Shown here: piece after piece, positions 1 through 5,367 of the stretch | Layout of the letters: each line of letters opens with the position of its first letter | Position numbering within the stretch: the first letter of the stretch is position 1 | Translations under genes and position numbers: made by a program | Notes under the pieces: model-generated | Told to the model about the DNA's origin: nothing | The model's input: the letters and a program-made list of their open reading frames with translations, nothing else | Database searches by the model: none | Assembly (NCBI GenBank): GCA_022795575.1 | Contig: JAAWGY010000138.1 | Coordinates: forward strand, 1-6,386 | DNA length: 6,386 nt | Reading direction: 5' to 3' | Source: Angelakisella sp. | Lineage (GTDB): Bacteria > Bacillota > Clostridia > Oscillospirales > Ruminococcaceae

Positions 1-6
1 TCCAAA

Positions 7-193
7 GGGCTGCGAAGCAGCCCCTACGGCCAACCGCCGAAGGCGGCTCTTAGGCCGTGCCTCCCCTGAAAGGGGAGGTGTCGCCCGCAGGCGACGGAGG
101 GGTTCCCCCGCAACGCCAGCGCTGGGGAATTTCGCTCCTGCGGGAGCGACCAGGGCCTGCGCGGCCCTGGACCTGCGGCCCGGTGGCCCGGGC
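7..193. repeat. Cluster of GC-rich hairpins in the 3' flank of the permease gene
   Basis: This gene-free stretch is built from consecutive perfect inverted repeats. Stems and loops are: 7-13/17-23 with loop GAA; 34-38/42-46 with loop GAA; 60-67/71-78 with loop GAA; 80-85/90-95 with loop CGCA; 133-138/143-148 with loop TGCG; 150-157/163-170 with loop TGCGC; and a weaker 178-182/189-193. Such arrays resemble the dispersed palindromic intergenic repeats (REP/MITE-like) common in high-GC Clostridia; that resemblance is from memory and not from a search. It lies downstream of the permease gene, so the hairpins would sit in the 3' end of that mRNA and could protect it or slow the polymerase. No hairpin is followed by a T-run on either strand, so I do not call an intrinsic terminator. 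Confidence 0.6.
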
Positions 194-252
194 GGGCACA
201 ACCGGTGGGACAGGCCGCTGCGTTTCCCGGCAGGCGCGTTTTTGCCCCCCGG

Positions 253-2472
253 TCAATCGTAGACCTTATACAGCCCCCAAAAATTCCGCTGGCGCAGCTC
301 CCCCTCATTCTCCCGATACCACCGCTGCACATACTCCGGAGCCTCCTCCCGGGGTAGAAAGAAACTGCTCCCCATCCGGTCCTCGCCAACAACGGTAATC
401 AGAAACCCCGGCACAGAGGGATGACAATCCGCCCCCAGGCAAAGGGAAAGAACCTCCCCAACCTGCTCCGGCTCCCGAATGATGCCGCACCGTTCAATCA
501 TGTAGGAGAAGGAGCGGTCCTTGGTCAAGGGATCCCCATCCACCGGGTCCAGATCCCGTGGCCCCCGGCCGGTCCAGTAGGCCATCCCCCTCTCGCTGCG
601 GGGATCCCCCCACCACTCCAGCAGCAGATACTCCGCCTCCCGCTCCCGGGAGCGAAGGTAGTCCGAAAGACCGTTGGCCCGGATAGCCGACAAAGTGGCG
701 CTGTCAGTCTGGTAAACCGGCAGGCGGAAGTCCTGCCACAGCTCCCGGTCGGCAGGGTAGACACCGCCGTAGTCGTGAGGATCACGAGTCTCCACAATGA
801 GGTAAGCCGCCGCCCGGGCAGATCCGTCCCGGAAGCTGCCGTAATCGAAGACCTCCGCATCGGCCTTGGCCCCGGCAAGGATGGCAGCGATGGCCTCCCG
901 GTCGGTGAGGCGGCGGGAGGTTGCCAGCCCGGAGGAATCGCTGACCCGGATGGAAACAACGTCCTCCGGCAGGATGGTAAAGCGAGGATCGGTCTGGCGG
1001 CGGAGCTCCAGGTCCTCTTCCAGCGCCAGCAGCAGCTTCAGGTCCCGGGGGGGATTGTCCCAGTAGTGGGAGAGGAATTGGTCGTATTCCCGGGTGACGC
1101 CGTCGTGGTACCAGAAGTGAAGCTCACCCCCCAGCTGCCGCTTGCCAGCCCCCTGCTGAGCCCGTAGAAGGCTGCGGTGGAGCTCCACCACCGTCTGGAT
1201 AGCCTCCGGGGAGGAAAGGGCAACGTTGCGGTAGCTCTGGACACCCTTCCCCAGATCCCGGCTGAGGGCCGGGGAGGCCAGCTCCCCGTACCGCCCCCGG
1301 TAGCTGATGATAACCTGGTCCACCTTGGCCGGGTCCGGGACGTGCTCCACGTACCAGGGGGCCGAGGACAGGGCCCATGCCGCCGCCGTAACCCCCGCGG
1401 CCATCAGCGCCACAACCGGAAGGGCCCTTTTCTGCCCCCGGAGCCTCCGGACGGCGATAAAGTGGTAGGCCAGCGCCGCCACAAGGGCAAAGAGGAACAC
1501 CATGGGCAGAAGGGGAAGCCGGTAGCCGGTGAGGTTGACCTCCGCGTCGTAGGTGGCCGAGGCGCTGTGAAAGGCCATGCCAAGGAGCAGCCCGGCCAGC
1601 AGAGCCGCCGTCCCCTGCCCCAGCAGCAGAAGGGGCCGGGCGGTCCAGGAGCTCCCCGCCCGCTCGCAGGGGCGCCGGCGGAAAAGGTAGCAGGCCAGCC
1701 ATAGCAGCAGACCGCCCAGCAGCAGGTGGGGGAGAAAGAACCAAGCCGCCCTGTCCGCAAGCTCCCCGCTGCCCACCCGCCAGGGGTTGGCGCAGTAGTA
1801 CCGCAGCAGCACCGGGGAGGTGGAAAGCAGCGGCACCAGCACCCGGTCGGTGCTCCAGGAGGAGGTGCCGAAGCCGATGAGGTATTCCTCCATCACCATA
1901 ATGGCGGAGAACAGCAGGGTGGCAGGGGCCAGGGTGAGGAGGAGGGCGTAAAAGGCGTTTTTCAGGAGGCCCCCCACCAGCACCGCCGTCAAGTGAACGA
2001 TGGCGATGATGACCAGTACCGTCACCATCCAGGTGAGGTAATCCAGCAGGAAGTCCCCTGCCGGCAGCTCCCCGCCCAGGCGGAACGCCCCCGCCGCCAG
2101 CACCAAAAGGTAGTTCAGCGCCACCGGAAGGGATACCGTGAGGAAGGCCGCCCCGGCGCTTGCCAGCAGCAGGCTCTGCCGCCCCACCGGCAGGCTGTGG
2201 TAAAGGTCCAGCTGCCGGGGGGAGTGGATCCACCTGGCCTGATAGAGGGCCAGCAGGAAGGTCCCTGCCGCCATGGCCACAAGAAAGGGACGCTTCGAAA
2301 GCTCGGTATACAGGTAGTGTCCGCCGTAGTCGTCCAGCAGGCTGAGGGCATAGGGGACCGTCAGTGTCCCAAAGGCGGTGGCAAAAAAGGCAGCCGCCGC
2401 CGGCAGGTTGTTGTGCAGCATCCAGTACAGAAGCGGGGGAAGCTCCCGCTTAAAGCAGCTCGTTGTAGTCAT
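253..2472 (-). CDS. ABC transporter permease with large C-terminal soluble domain (DUF6449-like)
   Basis: Membrane component (739 aa) of the ABC transporter encoded with the ATPase immediately upstream. About nine hydrophobic segments are visible at residues 20-45, 62-80, 101-128, 141-168, 172-194, 242-265, 281-301, 317-341 and 350-370. The motif SPRQLDLYHSLPVGR (84-98), after the second segment, matches the 'LYHSLPV/I-R' cytoplasmic loop of Firmicutes ABC-2-like permeases found beside YtrA-type regulators. The remaining ~370 residues (371-739) have no membrane span, contain many charged and aromatic residues, and look like the DUF6449 region of this family; which side of the membrane they occupy is not certain. 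The start is supported by GGAGGT eight bases upstream (2481-2486), inside the end of the ATPase gene; the two genes overlap by 23 nt, which implies translational coupling. The substrate is unknown; cell-envelope-active peptides or antibiotics are a family-based guess. No intrinsic terminator is seen after the stop codon. Confidence 0.9.
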   Translation of the reverse strand: MTTTSCFKRELPPLLYWMLHNNLPAAAAFFATAFGTLTVPYALSLLDDYGGHYLYTELSKRPFLVAMAAGTFLLALYQARWIHSPRQLDLYHSLPVGRQSLLLASAGAAFLTVSLPVALNYLLVLAAGAFRLGGELPAGDFLLDYLTWMVTVLVIIAIVHLTAVLVGGLLKNAFYALLLTLAPATLLFSAIMVMEEYLIGFGTSSWSTDRVLVPLLSTSPVLLRYYCANPWRVGSGELADRAAWFFLPHLLLGGLLLWLACYLFRRRPCERAGSSWTARPLLLLGQGTAALLAGLLLGMAFHSASATYDAEVNLTGYRLPLLPMVFLFALVAALAYHFIAVRRLRGQKRALPVVALMAAGVTAAAWALSSAPWYVEHVPDPAKVDQVIISYRGRYGELASPALSRDLGKGVQSYRNVALSSPEAIQTVVELHRSLLRAQQGAGKRQLGGELHFWYHDGVTREYDQFLSHYWDNPPRDLKLLLALEEDLELRRQTDPRFTILPEDVVSIRVSDSSGLATSRRLTDREAIAAILAGAKADAEVFDYGSFRDGSARAAAYLIVETRDPHDYGGVYPADRELWQDFRLPVYQTDSATLSAIRANGLSDYLRSREREAEYLLLEWWGDPRSERGMAYWTGRGPRDLDPVDGDPLTKDRSFSYMIERCGIIREPEQVGEVLSLCLGADCHPSVPGFLITVVGEDRMGSSFFLPREEAPEYVQRWYRENEGELRQRNFWGLYKVYD

Positions 2473-3343
2473 AGCCCGATACCTCCGTTTCTGCGATGAA
2501 TACCTCCTCCAGGGTGAGGGGGGCGGTTTGGAGAAGGAGGGGCTGGCGGTCCCGGAGGACGGCCACGGCCTCCTCCGGCCGGCCCCGGATCAGCAGGCTT
2601 ACCACCTGTCCCTGATCCTCCCGCCGGAGGATGCAGAGGCCCAGGGAGTCCCAGTCCACCGGGGCGGCAAAGGCCGCCTGGACCTTGCAGAACCCCTCCC
2701 GCAGCTGGTCCAGCTCCCCCTCCAGCCGCAGCCGGCCCTGGGAAAGCAGCCCCACATGGTCGCAAAGGTCCTCCAGCTCCCGCAGGTTGTGGCTGGCGAT
2801 AACCACCCCAAGCTGCCGCTCCTCTACCGCCTGGATCAGCAGCCCCCGGACCAGCCGGCGGACCACCGGGTCCAGGCCGTCGAAGACCTCGTCCAGCAGC
2901 AGGTAGGGGGTGCGGCAGCTAAGGGCCAGCAGGATGGCCGCTTGGCGCCGGGTCCCCTTGCTGAGGCCCCGGAAGCGCTTTTGGGCCGGGACCGGGAAGA
3001 GCTGGCAGAGGCGCAGGTGCTCCTCCTGGTCAAAGGTGGGGTAGACGCGCCGGTAAAAGCCGGCCAGCTCCGCCAAGCTGGAGCCCGGCGGCAGGTAGGG
3101 GTCGTCGGGGAGGAAAAAGACCTGTCCCCGGGCGGTGGCATCGTCCCAGACAGGGGTGCCGTCCACCAGCACCTCCCCCTGGTCGGGGCGGTATACCCCT
3201 GCCAGGTGCCGCAGCAGGGTGGATTTACCGCTGCCGTTGGGGCCGACAAGGCCGTAGATGCCTCCGCCGCCGATGCGTGCCGAAAGCTCCTGTAGGGCCA
3301 CCGTGCCGCCAAAGCGTTTGGTGACGTTTTTTGCTTCAATCAT
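2450..3343 (-). CDS. ABC transporter ATP-binding protein, YtrB-like
   Basis: ATP-hydrolysing subunit (297 aa), expected to dimerise on the cytoplasmic face of the neighbouring permease. Visible motifs are: Walker A GPNGSGKST (34-42); Q-loop region FFLPDDPYLPP (77-87), without the usual Gln; a degenerate signature LSKGT (127-131) in place of LSGGQ; Walker B ending LLLDE (148-152); D-loop GLDP (156-159); and switch His185 in IASH. About 90 residues follow the core, ending in the TLEEVFIAETE-type tail typical of drug or antimicrobial-peptide ABC ATPases. An in-frame ATG lies eight codons upstream at 3367, but AAAAGGAGG (3351-3359) sits seven bases before the ATG at 3343, which also begins the family-typical MIEAKNVTKRFG sequence, so I start there. 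The ATG overlaps the regulator's TGA as ATGA, so expression is probably coupled to and controlled by that regulator. Confidence 0.95.
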   Translation of the reverse strand: MIEAKNVTKRFGGTVALQELSARIGGGGIYGLVGPNGSGKSTLLRHLAGVYRPDQGEVLVDGTPVWDDATARGQVFFLPDDPYLPPGSSLAELAGFYRRVYPTFDQEEHLRLCQLFPVPAQKRFRGLSKGTRRQAAILLALSCRTPYLLLDEVFDGLDPVVRRLVRGLLIQAVEERQLGVVIASHNLRELEDLCDHVGLLSQGRLRLEGELDQLREGFCKVQAAFAAPVDWDSLGLCILRREDQGQVVSLLIRGRPEEAVAVLRDRQPLLLQTAPLTLEEVFIAETEVSGYDYNELL

Positions 3344-3717
3344 GACGTTTCCTCCTTTTCGGGCCAAGCGCCGGATAGGATTTGGCCGGCCTCCTGGCAG
3401 CTGATGCCAGCCAGGGCGGCCTGCCGGGCGGCCTCCTCCAGGGACTGCACCGCCTGGCGGCGGAGCACCTCCTGGGCGGCTTGCCGCTGCTGGACAAAGC
3501 TGCCCCGCCCCGCCGCCGAGGCGATCACCCCCCAGCCCTCCAGCTCCTGGTAGGCCTTTTGGACGGTGTTGGGGTTGGTGTTCAGCTGGGCGGCCAGGCT
3601 CCGCACCGAGGGGAGGCGGCTCCCCTCCGGCCAGACGTCCAGGAGGATCAGGGTGATGATGCCGTTTTCGATCTGCCGGTAGATGGGCACCCGGCTTTGC
3701 AGGTCCAGGGTCAGCAT
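3340..3717 (-). CDS. GntR-family transcriptional regulator, YtrA subfamily
   Basis: Short (125 aa) DNA-binding regulator. The N-terminal winged helix-turn-helix runs over about residues 10-76 and carries the GntR hallmark PIYRQIENGI (11-20), then EGSRLPSVRSLAAQLNTNPN (31-50), the recognition-helix stretch TVQKAYQELE (51-60) and the wing GRGSFV (70-75). The tail of about 50 residues is helical and too short for a FadR- or UTRA-type ligand domain, which places it in the YtrA subfamily; these usually repress their own ABC-transporter operon. The start at 3717 has GGGAGGG (3723-3729) six bases upstream. A longer reading frame opens at 3777, but that codon lies upstream of the inferred transcription start, so it cannot be used from this promoter. 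The gene is first in a tightly overlapping three-gene operon. The inducer is unknown. Confidence 0.93.
   Translation of the reverse strand: MLTLDLQSRVPIYRQIENGIITLILLDVWPEGSRLPSVRSLAAQLNTNPNTVQKAYQELEGWGVIASAAGRGSFVQQRQAAQEVLRRQAVQSLEEAARQAALAGISCQEAGQILSGAWPEKEETS
3481..3608 (-). other. Winged-helix DNA-binding core of the GntR regulator
   Basis: This part of the regulator gene encodes roughly residues 37-79. It covers the second and third helices of the HTH, with LPSVRSLAAQL followed by the Asn-rich turn NTNPNTVQKAY, and the beta-hairpin wing with Gly-Arg-Gly. These residues would contact the operator proposed at 3731-3764. Family membership is established by the motif; the match between this protein and that operator is inference. 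Confidence 0.6.
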
Positions 3718-3730
3718 AGGGTCCCTCCCA

Positions 3731-3764
3731 ACTGTACCAAGTGTATGATTACGATTAGTACAGT
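3731..3764. promoter_or_regulatory. Putative operator for the GntR/YtrA regulator (imperfect palindrome)
   Basis: The outer arms ACTGTAC (3731-3737) and GTACAGT (3758-3764) are a perfect 7-bp inverted repeat. Additional symmetric matches lie inside, at 3739-3740/3755-3756 and 3743-3745/3750-3752, giving a 34-bp imperfect palindrome. It begins at about the inferred transcription start of the regulator operon and ends just before its ribosome binding site, a position where a bound dimer would block initiation or early elongation. YtrA-family repressors bind paired half-sites of this general sort (TGTA/TACA-like), which fits. That this regulator binds here is inferred from position and symmetry. 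Confidence 0.65.
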
Positions 3765-3767
3765 TTG

Positions 3768-3796
3768 AGTATAGCACAGCGGCGGGGAGCTGTCAA
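3768..3796 (-). promoter_or_regulatory. Sigma-A promoter of the GntR-ABC operon
   Basis: Read on the minus strand, a perfect -35 box TTGACA (3791-3796) is separated by exactly 17 bp from the -10 box TATACT (3768-3773), with TG one base before the -10 (extended -10). Transcription should start near 3761, leaving a leader of roughly 44 nt before the ATG at 3717. Such a strong promoter is what one expects for an operon normally held off by a repressor. Confidence 0.88.
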
Positions 3797-3816
3797 GGGG
3801 TTGGTTGTGTCCGGAA

Positions 3817-3841
3817 GATGGAAAAAATAGAAAAATTCTTC
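3817..3841 (+). promoter_or_regulatory. A-rich UP-like element upstream of the tRNA promoter
   Basis: An A-tract-rich stretch (GGAAAAAATAGAAAAATTCT core, 3821-3840) stands out in a G+C-rich window. It lies about 37-60 bases upstream of the inferred tRNA transcription start, the position where UP elements bind the alpha C-terminal domains of RNA polymerase in stable-RNA promoters. It also lies upstream of the opposing GntR promoter. The role is inferred from position and composition only. Confidence 0.45.
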
Positions 3842-3870
3842 TTGACAAACGCCGGAACCTAAGATATAAT
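3842..3870 (+). promoter_or_regulatory. Consensus sigma-A promoter of the tRNA-Gln gene
   Basis: A perfect -35 box TTGACA (3842-3847), a 17-bp spacer and a perfect -10 box TATAAT (3865-3870) form an ideal housekeeping promoter. Transcription is expected to begin near 3877, giving a leader of about 20 nt that RNase P would remove. It is divergent from the GntR operon promoter; the two -35 boxes are 45 bp apart. Confidence 0.92.
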
Positions 3871-3896
3871 AAGAAAGCTGTTTCGGCAGTATATCT

Positions 3897-3970
3897 TGCC
3901 CGATTGTGTAAGGGTAGCACGACAGACTCTGACTCTGTTTGTCTGGGTTCGAATCCTAGTCGGGCAACCA
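3897..3970 (+). tRNA. tRNA-Gln (anticodon CTG)
   Basis: The 74-nt cloverleaf can be folded by eye. The acceptor stem TGCCCGA (3897-3903) pairs fully with TCGGGCA (3960-3966), then discriminator A (3967) and encoded CCA (3968-3970). D-stem GTGT/GCAC (3906-3909/3917-3920) encloses loop AAGGGTA. Anticodon stem ACAGA/TCTGT (3922-3926/3934-3938) encloses loop CTCTGAC with anticodon CTG at 3929-3931, which reads CAG (Gln). The variable loop is TTGT. T-stem CTGGG/CCTAG (3943-3947/3955-3959, one G-T pair) encloses TTCGAAT. The U1-A72 first pair is a recognised trait of bacterial tRNA-Gln. It is a single-gene transcription unit with its own promoter and terminator. Confidence 0.96.
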
Positions 3971-3994
3971 ACGGGGTGCCCCAGCATCCCGATC

Positions 3995-4025
3995 AGGCCC
4001 CCTCGTCCGAGGGGGCCTTTGCTTT
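3995..4025 (+). terminator. Rho-independent terminator of the tRNA-Gln gene
   Basis: A perfect 9-bp GC-rich stem, GGCCCCCTC (3996-4004) with GAGGGGGCC (4009-4017), closes on loop GTCC, with an extra A-T pair at the base (3995/4018). It is followed by TTTGCTTT. It begins 25 nt after the tRNA 3' end and fits the end of that transcript. Confidence 0.85.
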
Positions 4026-4058
4026 ACACAAAACCCCCGGTATCTGCCAGGGCAACCC

Positions 4059-4094
4059 GGAAAAACCAGTGGCGCATCACTGGTTTTTCCTTTT
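4059..4094. terminator. Symmetric hairpin, probable bidirectional terminator
   Basis: A perfect 13-bp inverted repeat has arms GGAAAAACCAGTG (4059-4071) and CACTGGTTTTTCC (4078-4090) around loop GCGCAT. The core CCAGTG/CACTGG hairpin is followed by TTTTTCCTTTT on the plus strand and by a T-tract on the minus strand, so it can act in both directions. It backs up the tRNA terminator and insulates the next gene's leader. Confidence 0.7.
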
Positions 4095-4126
4095 CCGCGG
4101 CGGATAACCGGGATTTTGGGAGGAGC

Positions 4127-4132
4127 AGGAGG
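4127..4132 (+). promoter_or_regulatory. Ribosome binding site deciding a TTG start
   Basis: A full AGGAGG Shine-Dalgarno lies eight bases before the TTG at 4141. The next in-frame ATG is at 4177 (codon 13) and has no comparable site upstream, so the SD is the reason for choosing the TTG start. I see no convincing -35/-10 pair between the hairpin at 4059-4090 and this site. Confidence 0.75.
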
Positions 4133-4140
4133 GGATAAGA

Positions 4141-4791
4141 TTGCGGACCAACGACGAGATTTTATCGGATGCCCGGATGCTGTACGACCTTCTTTCCCAG
4201 GCGGAGGAGCTTCCCGGCCCGGCGGAGATGGTGCTGGCCATGGGGGGGAGCGACCTTGGCGTGGCCGACACGGCGGCGGAGGCTTTTTTCCAAAGGGAGG
4301 CCAGCTGGCTGATCTGCACCGGCGGCTACGGGAAGGACACCGCGGGGGTGCTGCCCCAGCCGGAGGCGGCGCTCTACGCCCGGCGGTGCGCCGCCCTGGG
4401 TGTACCGGAGGACCGGATCATCGTAGAGGACCGCTCCACCAACTGCGGGGAAAACCTCCGGTTTGCCCGGCAGCTGCTGACAGAGCGGGACATCCTGCCC
4501 CGCACCGGCGTCATCGCCTGTAAGCCCTACCTTGCCAGGCGGGCCTGGGCCACCGCCGCCAAGCAGTGGCCGGAGCTCCGTTGGGGCGTGGCCTGCCAGC
4601 AGATCGGCCTGGAGGAATACCTCCGGCAGCGCCAGGATCCCCAGGAGGTGCTCCACCTGATGGTGGGGGACCTCCAGCGGCTGCGGCGGTACGCCGGCAG
4701 CTTCCAGGTGCCGGTAACGGTTCCGGAGCCGGTTTGGGAGGCCTGCCTGCGGCTGGCGGCGGACGGCTACGACCGGTTTGTTATCCGGTAG
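4141..4791 (+). CDS. YdcF family protein (DUF218 domain)
   Basis: This is a soluble 216-aa protein of the DUF218/YdcF superfamily. Family landmarks in order are: the strand and Gly-rich turn VLAMGGSD (31-38); the second strand WLICTGGYG (56-64); Glu75 and a helix; IIVEDRSTNCGENLRFAR (93-110), the conserved 'E-x-S-T-N-x-x-E-N' block; and VIACKPYLARRAWATA (124-139), the strand-helix that usually carries a His or Lys and Arg residues. E. coli YdcF folds like a Rossmann protein and has been reported to bind S-adenosylmethionine, but no reaction is established for the family. Other members (SanA, ElyC) act at the cell envelope and have N-terminal membrane anchors; this one has no anchor or signal peptide and is probably cytoplasmic. 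The start is TTG. It is followed 21 nt later by the next gene, so co-transcription is likely. The function here is unknown. Confidence 0.88.
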   Translation: MRTNDEILSDARMLYDLLSQAEELPGPAEMVLAMGGSDLGVADTAAEAFFQREASWLICTGGYGKDTAGVLPQPEAALYARRCAALGVPEDRIIVEDRSTNCGENLRFARQLLTERDILPRTGVIACKPYLARRAWATAAKQWPELRWGVACQQIGLEEYLRQRQDPQEVLHLMVGDLQRLRRYAGSFQVPVTVPEPVWEACLRLAADGYDRFVIR

Positions 4792-4812
4792 CTAAACATG
4801 GAGGACAGGCAG

Positions 4813-5310
4813 ATGAGATGGATAGACGGCAGCGAGATAGACGTTCATCCGTACACCGGCGAGGCGCTTTGCGAAAAGCTTTCCCTGGAGATGTGGGGGA
4901 GCTGCAAAATGGAGCACTGGCCAAGGTGGCCGGATGTTATCCAGGTGGCCTATTTTATCATCGCCTTTGATACCGAGCTGGCCATGGAGGGGATTTTTAC
5001 CTTTCTGGAAAACTCCATCGGGCACTACGCCCCCCAGATTATCCGGGCGTTCCGGGCAATCGGCGATGACCACGACGCGGATATTCTGGAGGAGATCTGC
5101 GCCCTCTGCCCGCCGGATGTTATGAGAGGCGAGCTTCTGGAGCATTGCCATCAGGAGTACGAGATCAGCTGCTTCGATGAGGACCACAAGCGAAAGGAAG
5201 AGGTGGCCGAGAAAATCACCCGGCTGGCAAAGGGGCTGTATCTGAGTACAGGCGCTGATATCTGGGCACCGCTGTTCGACTATGTAGACAAAAAAATCGC
5301 TGCGCTATAG
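4813..5310 (+). CDS. DUF4375 / DMP19-like hypothetical protein
   Basis: Small acidic, soluble protein (165 aa) with no signal peptide or membrane span. The central stretch WPRWPDVIQVAYFIIAFDTE (36-55), then AMEGIFTFLENSIGHYAPQI (57-76) and the helix IIRAFRAIGDDHDADILEEI (76-95), matches the layout of DUF4375 (DMP19-like) proteins: a helix ending in D/E, a 'GGF..F..N..G' turn, then a helix with 'A...IG'. Here the usual GGF is replaced by EGIF. The C-terminal third, including FDEDHKRKEEVAEKITR (121-137), is charged and helical. An in-frame ATG lies at 4798 without an SD, whereas GGAGG (4800-4804) is eight bases before the ATG at 4813, so I start at 4813. Hand-counted rows give about 52-63% G+C, lower than most rows of its neighbours, which may hint at later acquisition. 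The function is unknown; some DUF4375 proteins occur in immunity-gene settings, but no toxin gene is present here. Confidence 0.75.
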   Translation: MRWIDGSEIDVHPYTGEALCEKLSLEMWGSCKMEHWPRWPDVIQVAYFIIAFDTELAMEGIFTFLENSIGHYAPQIIRAFRAIGDDHDADILEEICALCPPDVMRGELLEHCHQEYEISCFDEDHKRKEEVAEKITRLAKGLYLSTGADIWAPLFDYVDKKIAAL

Positions 5311-5367
5311 CTGCTGCAAAAAGGTGCCGTTGGCAAAGGCGGGCGAGGCGCGAGGGGAGGAGTGGCG
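5311..5367 (+). promoter_or_regulatory. Short leader and ribosome binding site of the pseudouridine synthase gene
   Basis: This 57-nt gap separates the DUF4375-like gene from the next start codon. GGGGAGG (5354-5360) ends seven bases before the ATG at 5368. It is only one base from an in-frame GTG at 5362, which is too close, so the ATG is the better start. I see no terminator or promoter in the gap, which allows read-through from upstream. Confidence 0.65.

Noticed and set aside
150..252. Intrinsic terminator for the GntR-ABC operon
   Set aside because: Stable stems exist but none is followed by a T-run when read on the minus strand; termination may lie elsewhere or be factor-dependent.
57..398. 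Plus-strand 113-codon frame over the left hairpin block
   Set aside because: It spans palindromic repeats and the end of the permease gene and shows no protein-like composition.
421..1167. Long plus-strand frame (248 codons) opposite the permease gene
   Set aside because: It is rich in Pro, Gly, Arg and Gln with no domain-like pattern; an antisense shadow expected in G+C-rich coding DNA.
1124..2233. Long minus-strand frame (369 codons) inside the permease gene
   Set aside because: It is an out-of-frame reading of the permease gene, dominated by Gly/Ala/Pro, with no SD and no recognisable motif.
1726..3295. Plus-strand frames of 257 and 305 codons opposite the permease and ATPase genes
   Set aside because: Low-complexity Gly/Gln/Arg-rich shadows of genes whose protein motifs are clear on the other strand.
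3718..3777. Longer N-terminus for the GntR regulator starting at 3777
   Set aside because: The codon lies upstream of the inferred transcription start near 3761 and inside the promoter spacer; the ATG at 3717 has a proper SD and begins the family-typical sequence.
3817..3896. T-box or other riboswitch leader ahead of the tRNA
   Set aside because: The region is fully explained by the A-tract, promoter and a leader of about 20 nt; no T-box motif or leader fold is visible.
3711..3971. 86-codon minus-strand frame crossing the tRNA and promoters
   Set aside because: Its N-terminal part is simply the reverse complement of the tRNA-Gln gene, a well-known source of false proteins, and the rest crosses two promoters and the operator.
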